DNA of 20,929 nucleotides from NCBI GenBank assembly GCA_947626175.1, contig CANQRE010000012.1:1-20929 (forward strand), written 5' to 3'. The first letter of the stretch is position 1, and each line of letters starts with the position of its first letter. The notes below the pieces were generated by a model, which was given only the letters and a program-made list of their open reading frames with translations, searched no databases and was not told the DNA's origin. Source of the DNA: an uncultured Clostridia bacterium. GTDB lineage: Bacteria; Bacillota; Clostridia; Christensenellales; UBA1242. Below are positions 15,137 through 20,929 of this stretch, piece after piece. The position numbers were made by a program, and so were the translations under genes.

Positions 15137-15920
15137 CATATTCCTTGATTTCGCTTGAAGATTCATCTTCAAACTTTACTGAAACTTTTCGGTTTAACAA
15201 ATCGTTGTAAACAACCTTTCCTGTTCCATCCTTTGTTGAAACTGTTGTTCCAACTTTTGGCATGCTTTTGAGCGCTTCAACATATGCTTCGTTTTCATAA
15301 GCAAGGCAGCACAAAAGCTTGCCGCAAACTCCGCTTATTGAGTTTGGATTAAGCGAAAGATTTTGATTTTTTGCCATTTTTATTGAAATATGATCGCTTA
15401 AGCCAAATCCTTGTGAGCAGCAACATTCCTTTCCACACAGTCCGATTGCTCCCATACATTTCACTGCATCACGCGGACCAATTTGCCTTAGCTCAATTCT
15501 TGTGTGATATTTTTCTGCAAGTTTTTTTGCAAACGCGCGAAAATCAACTCTGTTTTCACTTGTAAAGTTCACCGTCATGCGTGAAAAATCATAATTTGCT
15601 TCCACGCCAACAACTTTCATTTCAAGCCCGCTTTCCTTTGCCATTTTTCGAATTTCAGGCAAAAAACTTGCCGCCTTTTTGTCATTTTCATCTGCTTTTT
15701 CAATTTCCTGTTTTGTTGCAAGACGAATCACGTTTTTAAGCGGTTCTTCCAAAACGCTTGGGTCGATGTTTTTTTCTTTTTCAACAACAGTGACAATATC
15801 TTCACCCTTTTCGGTTTCAACAACAACTTTGTCACCAACGTTATATTTTCCACCGTTTGGACTAAAAGAATATGTGACAAGTCCGTGTCTAAATCGAACG
15901 CCAACAACTTCTATTTGCAT
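15096..15920 (-). CDS. ricT: PSP1-domain regulator RicT (YaaT)
   Basis: The 274-residue protein carries the PSP1 domain and the cysteine clusters of RicT: Cys155, Cys162, Cys166-168 (CGKECCC), Cys199 and Cys204-205 (CGKLLCC). In B. subtilis RicT joins RicA (YmcA) and RicF (YlbF) in a complex with iron-sulfur clusters. That complex acts with RNase Y in mRNA processing and affects sporulation, competence and biofilm formation. The gene sits directly after holB, as in Bacillota generally. It overlaps holB by 10 bp and takes its ribosome site (GGAGGTG) from inside holB. The C-terminal 40 residues are charged and overlap the trmN6 start region. Confidence 0.96.
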   Translation of the reverse strand: MQIEVVGVRFRHGLVTYSFSPNGGKYNVGDKVVVETEKGEDIVTVVEKEKNIDPSVLEEPLKNVIRLATKQEIEKADENDKKAASFLPEIRKMAKESGLEMKVVGVEANYDFSRMTVNFTSENRVDFRAFAKKLAEKYHTRIELRQIGPRDAVKCMGAIGLCGKECCCSQGFGLSDHISIKMAKNQNLSLNPNSISGVCGKLLCCLAYENEAYVEALKSMPKVGTTVSTKDGTGKVVYNDLLNRKVSVKFEDESSSEIKEYDEKDVKFDKRREN

Positions 15921-16870
15921 AAGTATTTCACCTCCAAAATGTTCATGACCAAATTGTCAACCACAAGCGACAAGTTGACGTTATATGACAAATCCTTTAA
16001 CGCTTTGTTCAAAACGCCGCACAGCGATGAAAGGCATTTCAAAGATAATGTTTTTGAAATTTTTTCAATTTCCGCTTTGTAAGATGACAAATCTGTTTGA
16101 AAATCATTTTTGCTTATTTTTGCCTTCATCGTTTCTTCAATGATTGTTCCAATCAGTTCGATGAGCAAAGGAATGTCATTTTTCAAATCCAAAATTCTTC
16201 GCACCCACTTCACTGCTTCTTTTGAAGATGAAAGCCCGCTTAAAATTGTTGTGGCAATTTCAGCAATTTGCGGAAGGTGGCTGTTTTTGGATAACATTAT
16301 GCTTTTTGAAACATATCCTTCCCCAAGTTTTAAGGCAATTTCGTTTGCCAGTTCATCTCCTTCAAGAAAAGGCAAAATTTGCGATTTTGATATTGGCTTT
16401 AGCTCAATTTTGTTGCAACGCGATTTGATTGTTGGTAGCACATTTTCCAGATTTGTTGATGTCAAAACAAAAAAAACTCCGTCATTTGGCTCTTCAAGAG
16501 ATTTCAAAAGTTTGTTTTGCGCTTCTTCAGTGGACAAATCAATGTTTTGAATCACAAAAATTTTTTTATCCGCAAAAATTGGCTTTGTAAAACTTTCGTC
16601 AACAATTTTTTTGCTGTCTTCAACAAGCAATTTTTGGCCTTCAGGAAAATATTTGACGTCTGGATGCGATTTTTTTTGAATTTTTTTGCAATTTTCGCAC
16701 TCCCCACACAAATCTGGGCACAACAAAGCCTTTGCAAAAAGATTTGCCATTTCGCTCAGCGTTTCACCGTCTTTGCCTGAAATCAAAAAGCTATGCCCTT
16801 GTTTGGAGCGTTTTACTTGATTTTGAAAATTTTGAAATTCAGGGCTGGAAGCCAAAATTTTTTCAAACAT
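15911..16870 (-). CDS. holB: DNA polymerase III, delta' subunit
   Basis: The 319-residue protein has the clamp-loader AAA+ fold. A four-cysteine zinc module lies at Cys51, 55, 58 and 61 (CPDLCGECENC). SLEEP (124-128) is present, as is the sensor-1 region LPTIKSRC (145-152) with the SRC motif. The P-loop position reads SGKDGETLS and lacks the full Walker A lysine pattern, as is normal for delta', which does not hydrolyse ATP. It is the fixed part of the clamp loader that opens the DnaN ring at replication forks. It heads the holB-ricT-trmN6 operon. No ribosome site precedes the ATG, and the promoter lies 6 nt away, so the mRNA is probably leaderless. Confidence 0.95.
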   Translation of the reverse strand: MFEKILASSPEFQNFQNQVKRSKQGHSFLISGKDGETLSEMANLFAKALLCPDLCGECENCKKIQKKSHPDVKYFPEGQKLLVEDSKKIVDESFTKPIFADKKIFVIQNIDLSTEEAQNKLLKSLEEPNDGVFFVLTSTNLENVLPTIKSRCNKIELKPISKSQILPFLEGDELANEIALKLGEGYVSKSIMLSKNSHLPQIAEIATTILSGLSSSKEAVKWVRRILDLKNDIPLLIELIGTIIEETMKAKISKNDFQTDLSSYKAEIEKISKTLSLKCLSSLCGVLNKALKDLSYNVNLSLVVDNLVMNILEVKYLCK

Positions 16871-16876
16871 ATCTAA

Positions 16877-16905
16877 ATTTTAGCATACAACCTTTTCAAT
16901 GTCAA
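16877..16905 (-). promoter_or_regulatory. holB promoter, predicted leaderless
   Basis: On the minus strand TTGACA (16900-16905), a 17-nt spacer and TAAAAT (16877-16882) with an extended TGC just upstream. Exactly 6 nt separate the -10 box from the ATG at 16870, the same geometry as tatD. Confidence 0.82.
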
Positions 16906-16948
16906 AAAATTTTTAAGGTTTTTCTTACATCCAATTGACCAAAAAAGC

Positions 16949-19564
16949 TTATTTTTGCTTGTTGTGCTTTTTTCTTAACACAAATTTGCATATTTCGCTT
17001 GCAAAAAACATAACAAGGCAAGAAACCAAAATAAACAGCATTTGAACAAAGTTTAAGCTTGTTAAATGCAAAATTTTGCGAAGCGGAGTCAAAGCAATAA
17101 GCATAAGCACCACGCCGGCAAAGGCGCATGAAATAATGCACCACTTGTTTTTGAAGGGATTTGATTTAAAAAAGCTTGCCTCGGTGCGTATTGACAAAAG
17201 ATAAAAGAACTGCACAATGTTAAGCGTGTAAAAAGCCATTGTGGATGCAATTTGAGGATTATATAGCCAAATTCCCAAGCAAAATGTTGAAATCGTTAAA
17301 AACGTTTGCACCAGGCCCATAATCACAATGCTCCAGCCATTTCCTTCGCCAAAAATGCCGCTTTCAGTTCGCCGAGGCTTTGAGCTCATCAAGTCGTTTT
17401 CAGCAGGCTCTGCCCCCAAAGCAATTGCAGGAAGCGAATCGGTTATCAAATTGACAAACAAAATTTGCAGCGGCAGCAAAAAAACATATTGCGGAAAGAT
17501 TATTGTTGCAAAAAACAAAGCCATAATTTCGCCCATGTTGGCTGAAAACAAAAATTTGACTGTTTTTTGAATGTTTTTATAAACTTTTCTGCCTTCTTCC
17601 ACAGCAATCACAATTGTTGCAAAATTGTCATCTGTAACAATAAGATCGGCAACCTCTTTTGTGACATCTGTTCCTGTTTTGCCCATCCCAATTCCAATGT
17701 TTGCTTTTTTCATGCTTGCCGCGTCATTAACTCCGTCCCCAGTCATTGCAACAATGTGCCCTTTCTTTTTGAAGCCTTCCACAATTCGCACTTTGTTTTC
17801 AGGGCTAACTCTTGCAAAAACATTTATGTTGTCAAGTTTTTTTAAAAAGCTTTCATCATCCAGCTTGTCAATTTCGGCTCCGCTCATAACTTGTTTTTTG
17901 CTTGTTGCAAGGCCAATTTCTTTTGCAATTGCAAACGCTGTTTCATAATGATCGCCTGTTATCATGACCGCCCGCATGCCAGCTTGTTTGCATTTTTGCA
18001 CGGCGGCAAAAACTTCCTTTCGCGGCGGATCCATAAGCCCAACCATGCCAACAAAAGTCAGCTCGTTTTCATCAATTCCATCATCCAAATTTTTAATCGC
18101 AAAGCCCAGCACTCGAAGAGCATTTGACGACATTTTTTCATGGGCTTTTTCAATCATAGACCTTCTTTCGTTTGAAAGCTGAAGGCTAATGCCATTTATC
18201 AAAATTTTTGAGCAGCAGTTCAAAAGTTTGTCAACTGCACCTTTCACAAAAATTGTTTTTTGATTTCCTAGATCATATTTGCAGCTCATCAATTTCCTTT
18301 CTGAATCAAAAGGAATTTCGCCTATGCGTTTGAAAGAGTTTTCCAATTGTGCCTTGTCAGAGCCAAACAATTTTGCAAATTCCACAAGAGCCTTTTCTGT
18401 TGGCTCTCCAACATAATGACTGCCGTTTTTGTGGCAATCGTTGCACAGCGACATTGTTTGCAAAAGAAGAGAAAAATCTTTTGCCTTGTCAAAGTTTGAA
18501 AACAAAAGTTGGTTGTCACAAAAAACCGCCTTAACACTCATTTTGTTTTGAGTTATCGTTCCCGTTTTGTCAGAACAAATCACATCGCAGCATCCAAGCG
18601 TTTCAACTGAATGAATTTGCTTAACAATGGCTTTCTGTTTTGCAAGCCTTGCAATTCCAAGGCTCATGATTATTGTTATGACCGCAGGCATGCTTTCAGG
18701 GATTGCCGCAACTGAAATTGCAACTGCCGTCAAAAACGCATCAAGCGGCTTAAAACCTGCAGCAAGTTCAATTATAAACGTGACAAGCGCCATTGCAAGA
18801 ATCAAAAAAGTTGAAACTTTTCCCAGGTTTTTGATGTCCTTTTGTAGCGGCGACATTTCTTTTTTTGCCGAACCTATCACCCCTGCCATTTTTCCAAGTT
18901 CGCTTGTTTTGCCAATTTTTGAAACAACTCCAAGCCCCCTGCCTTTGACAACCGTTGTTCCATTGAAGACCATGTTTTTTCTCTCTGGCAACGGAGAATC
19001 TGCCCTGCACAAAAAATTGCAGTCCTTTTCAACAGGCATGCTTTCGCCTGTTAAAGATGATTCATCCACGCAAAGGCCAACGCTTTCAATAAGCCTGCAA
19101 TCAGCAGGAACAATGCTGCCGCTTTCAAGCACAACAATATCTCCCGGCACAATTTTTTCGGCAAAAATTTTTCTTTGCTCGCTTTCTCTTAAAACAGTTG
19201 TTTCAGGCTGCGTCATTTTTTGAAGCAGCTGCATTGATTTTTCCGCTTTGTTTTCCTGCATAAGCCCAAAAATTGCATTTGCAAACACAATGAACAAAAT
19301 AACACATCCGTCCACAATTTCACTTGTTGAATTTTCAACAATTCCAATAACAAATGAAACTGCTGCCGAAAGGAGCAAAATCATAATCATAAGATCGGCA
19401 AACTGTTTTAAAAACAGTTTCAAAATTGAAGGCTTTTTTGCCTTTGCAATTTGATCTGATTGTGACAAAATTTCTCGGCGCCTGGCTTCTTCATTTGAAA
19501 GCCCTTGCGGCGAAGTTTTAAGCTCGGCCAAACATGAATTTATGCTTTTTGTGAAAAGTTCCAT
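16949..19564 (-). CDS. P2-type calcium-transporting ATPase
   Basis: The 871-residue protein has the full P-type ATPase layout: N-terminal cation ATPase domain, actuator domain with TGES (172-175), M4 motif VAAIPES (285-291), phosphorylation site DKTGT (332-336), nucleotide-domain KGA (441-443), MITGDH (534-539) and hinge GDGVND (609-614). It ends with six C-terminal membrane segments. Calcium-site residues of the SERCA/PMR1 group are visible: Glu290 in M4, Asn676 and Glu679 (NMGE) in M5, Asn705 and Asp709 (NLITD) in M6. It would export Ca2+ (possibly Mn2+) from the cytoplasm using ATP. The start follows AAAAGGAAC. It lies 12 bp after the uppP stop and so probably shares its transcript. A spore-linked role, as for B. 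subtilis YloB, is possible but not shown. Confidence 0.95.
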   Translation of the reverse strand: MELFTKSINSCLAELKTSPQGLSNEEARRREILSQSDQIAKAKKPSILKLFLKQFADLMIMILLLSAAVSFVIGIVENSTSEIVDGCVILFIVFANAIFGLMQENKAEKSMQLLQKMTQPETTVLRESEQRKIFAEKIVPGDIVVLESGSIVPADCRLIESVGLCVDESSLTGESMPVEKDCNFLCRADSPLPERKNMVFNGTTVVKGRGLGVVSKIGKTSELGKMAGVIGSAKKEMSPLQKDIKNLGKVSTFLILAMALVTFIIELAAGFKPLDAFLTAVAISVAAIPESMPAVITIIMSLGIARLAKQKAIVKQIHSVETLGCCDVICSDKTGTITQNKMSVKAVFCDNQLLFSNFDKAKDFSLLLQTMSLCNDCHKNGSHYVGEPTEKALVEFAKLFGSDKAQLENSFKRIGEIPFDSERKLMSCKYDLGNQKTIFVKGAVDKLLNCCSKILINGISLQLSNERRSMIEKAHEKMSSNALRVLGFAIKNLDDGIDENELTFVGMVGLMDPPRKEVFAAVQKCKQAGMRAVMITGDHYETAFAIAKEIGLATSKKQVMSGAEIDKLDDESFLKKLDNINVFARVSPENKVRIVEGFKKKGHIVAMTGDGVNDAASMKKANIGIGMGKTGTDVTKEVADLIVTDDNFATIVIAVEEGRKVYKNIQKTVKFLFSANMGEIMALFFATIIFPQYVFLLPLQILFVNLITDSLPAIALGAEPAENDLMSSKPRRTESGIFGEGNGWSIVIMGLVQTFLTISTFCLGIWLYNPQIASTMAFYTLNIVQFFYLLSIRTEASFFKSNPFKNKWCIISCAFAGVVLMLIALTPLRKILHLTSLNFVQMLFILVSCLVMFFASEICKFVLRKKHNKQK

Positions 19565-19576
19565 TTCAAGTTCCTT

Positions 19577-20344
19577 TTAAACAAACATCGTTAAAATTGC
19601 AAGCAAAATCAAATATATCCCAAACCACTTAAATTTGACTTTTTGAGTTAAGTTTATCATCCACTTGATTGCAATCAGCCCAACTGCAAATGAAAGCAAA
19701 AACGCACAAATAATTCCTGGAATGGAAACAGTTGGCGGCGTGGGGGTTAAAATCAATTTAACAATTTCAAGACCCATCGACAAAATTATGATTGGGATGC
19801 TCATCAAAAATGAAAACTTGGCAACTTTTTGTGATTCGCCTTTTGCCAAAATTCCAGCGCAAATTGTTGAGCCTGATCGAGAAATCCCCGGAAGCGTTGC
19901 AAGGCCTTGCACAGTGCCCATAACAAGGGCCTGCTTGAAAGTTATTTCATTTGAAAATGTAACTGCTTTTTTTCTGATGAAAAAATCTGTCAAAATCAAA
20001 ATTATTCCGCTTGCAAAAAAACATAATGGCAAAATTGCACCTTCAAATGACTCTGTGAGCAAAGGATAAAAAATCAGCACAATTAAGCAGGTTGGGATTG
20101 TTGCAATGGCAAGCGACAAACTTGTTTTTGAAAAAGGATGGCGGACAATTTGAAAAACTTCCTTTCTCAGTGCAACCACAACCGACAAAAGAGTTGCAAC
20201 ATGCAAAATAATGCTTACAAAAAGGCTGTCAGAAATCCCAAATATTTTTGACAACAACACCAAATGTCCGCTTGACGAAACAGGCAAAAATTCTGTAAGT
20301 CCCTGCACAATTCCCAAAATTATCAATGAAAAAAAGCCGCTCAT
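19577..20344 (-). CDS. uppP: Undecaprenyl-diphosphate phosphatase
   Basis: The 255-residue polytopic membrane protein matches UppP (BacA): GLTEFLPVSSSGHL (15-28) and GISRSGST (153-160) are the two catalytic boxes of the family. It removes a phosphate from undecaprenyl diphosphate to regenerate the lipid carrier for peptidoglycan and other wall polymers, and it can confer bacitracin tolerance. Length is normal. The first family glutamate of the N-terminal box is Gln14 here, a variant also common in Gram-positive members as far as I recall. No clear ribosome site precedes the ATG. A -10-like CAAAAT lies 6 nt upstream but has no good -35 partner. It is followed at 12 bp by the calcium ATPase gene. 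Confidence 0.96.
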   Translation of the reverse strand: MSGFFSLIILGIVQGLTEFLPVSSSGHLVLLSKIFGISDSLFVSIILHVATLLSVVVALRKEVFQIVRHPFSKTSLSLAIATIPTCLIVLIFYPLLTESFEGAILPLCFFASGIILILTDFFIRKKAVTFSNEITFKQALVMGTVQGLATLPGISRSGSTICAGILAKGESQKVAKFSFLMSIPIIILSMGLEIVKLILTPTPPTVSIPGIICAFLLSFAVGLIAIKWMINLTQKVKFKWFGIYLILLAILTMFV

Positions 20345-20382
20345 AGAAATATTTTGTGTTTAAGAGCCGGCTTTTATGACAC

Positions 20383-20407
20383 AAAAAAACTTTGCATAAA
20401 GCAAAGT
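20383..20407 (-). terminator. Rho-independent terminator after the AT-hook protein gene
   Basis: Stem ACTTTGC (20401-20407) with GCAAAGT (20389-20395), 5-nt loop, followed by a T run on the minus strand. It begins 1-2 bases after the TAA stop of the gene at 20409, separating it from uppP. Confidence 0.87.
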
Positions 20408-20408
20408 C

Positions 20409-20929
20409 TTATTTGTTTATTTTTTTGATTTCTTCCAAGAGCTGCTCAATTTTTTTGGTGATGTCTTCAATTTGATCTTGGGAGCTTGAATTTTTGACTT
20501 CATGAACGCTTTCCTTAAGTGATGTGATTTCATCCATTATTTCGTCACGCTTGTCTTTTTCATTTGCAACTGTGTCAAGATCTTGAAGTGCTTTTTGAAT
20601 TTCACCATCAAGTCTATCCTTTATTTGTGAAAGACGTTTTTGTTCATCATCAATTTTTTTGTTTATCTCTTGCAAGTTTTGCTCGGTGGATTTTTTAGGC
20701 CTGCCGCGTTTTCTCTTTTCAACTGGCTGAGCTGGCTGTGGCTTTTTTGTGCTGCCAACAGGTCGTCCACGCTTTCTTGGAGCCGCAGGAGCCACTGTTT
20801 CAGTTACAGGTTTTCTTGGTCTGCCCCTTGAGCGTTTTTCTGCAACAATGTCTTCAAGTTTTTTCTCTTCGCCCTTTCTTGGCCTTCCCCTTCTTTTTGG
20901 AGCTGGAGCTATGGCGTTTTCGGCGTTTG
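20409..20929 (-). CDS. AT-hook repeat protein with C-terminal coiled coil (5' end outside window)
   Basis: The frame is open to the window edge. A GTG at 20795 is in frame, but coding clearly continues upstream of it. Counting from the edge, four AT-hook cores (GRP flanked by Arg/Lys) lie at residues 14-16, 35-37, 54-56 and 75-77, about 19-21 residues apart and linked by Pro/Ala/Lys/Glu-rich spacers. The last 90 residues are charged heptad-like helix, a likely coiled coil for self-association. AT-hooks bind the minor groove of AT-rich DNA, so a chromosome-organising or regulatory role is plausible in this AT-rich genome. The family is not recognised. It ends in a good terminator and is not joined to uppP. 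Confidence 0.85.
   Translation of the reverse strand, partial: NAENAIAPAPKRRGRPRKGEEKKLEDIVAEKRSRGRPRKPVTETVAPAAPRKRGRPVGSTKKPQPAQPVEKRKRGRPKKSTEQNLQEINKKIDDEQKRLSQIKDRLDGEIQKALQDLDTVANEKDKRDEIMDEITSLKESVHEVKNSSSQDQIEDITKKIEQLLEEIKKINK

Noticed and set aside
15974..16790. Degenerate Walker A in holB as a sign of a broken gene
   Set aside because: Delta' subunits normally have a non-functional P-loop. The SRC motif, zinc cysteines and full length show an intact gene.
18627..19223. Long open frame (198 codons) antisense to the calcium ATPase gene
   Set aside because: It lies wholly inside a confidently identified gene on the other strand, has no ribosome site, and its composition looks like the antisense reflection of that gene's codon use. 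Similar antisense frames at 2023-2532, 1468-1962, 9306-9695 and 16110-16550 were dropped for the same reason.

Overview
This 20.9-kb window is AT-rich and looks chromosomal. It most likely comes from an uncultured, low-GC member of the Bacillota (Clostridia-like). Evidence for this is sigma-A-type promoters, strong AGGAGG ribosome binding sites, spore maturation genes spmA/spmB, ricT, a tRNA-Ala with encoded CCA, and the holB-ricT-trmN6 and tatD-rsmA gene orders familiar from Bacillota. TGA is used as a stop (for example at the tatD/rsmA ATGA overlap), so the standard bacterial code applies. The species cannot be named from the sequence.

Region 1 (1-924): the 5' end of a 23S rRNA gene on the minus strand, running off the window. 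It is preceded by a roughly 210-nt leader with a boxA-like element and by its own promoter, not by a 16S gene. The next gene upstream is protein-coding, so 16S and 23S appear unlinked here. An AT-rich gap holding several dyad symmetries and a good terminator separates it from the next gene.

Region 2 (925-8479): three tandem paralogous genes for large polytopic membrane proteins (860, 755 and 855 aa). Each has its own promoter. They share a membrane core resembling VirB6/TrbL-type channel proteins in layout only, a polar loop with its own conserved motifs, variable charged cytoplasmic linkers, and a shared C-terminal module of about 50 residues. This is the best candidate in the window for an undescribed system.

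Region 3 (8514-11728): a stand-alone tRNA-Ala(TGC) with promoter and terminator on the plus strand. Next comes a minus-strand 583-aa single-pass membrane protein of unknown function behind a perfect consensus promoter, then an HD-domain hydrolase, then a small plus-strand protein of about 53 aa.

Region 4 (11725-16870): housekeeping genes. tatD-rsmA (minus, ATGA-coupled) diverge from spmA-spmB (plus). These converge with and overlap the end of the minus-strand holB-ricT-trmN6 operon. holB and tatD have promoters so close to their ATG that the mRNAs should be leaderless.

Region 5 (16949-20929): uppP and a P2-type calcium ATPase form a minus-strand pair. The window ends inside a gene for a protein with four AT-hook motifs followed by a coiled coil, closed by its own terminator.

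Most genes lie on the minus strand, the same direction as the 23S rRNA. The exceptions are the tRNA, the small ORF and spmAB.
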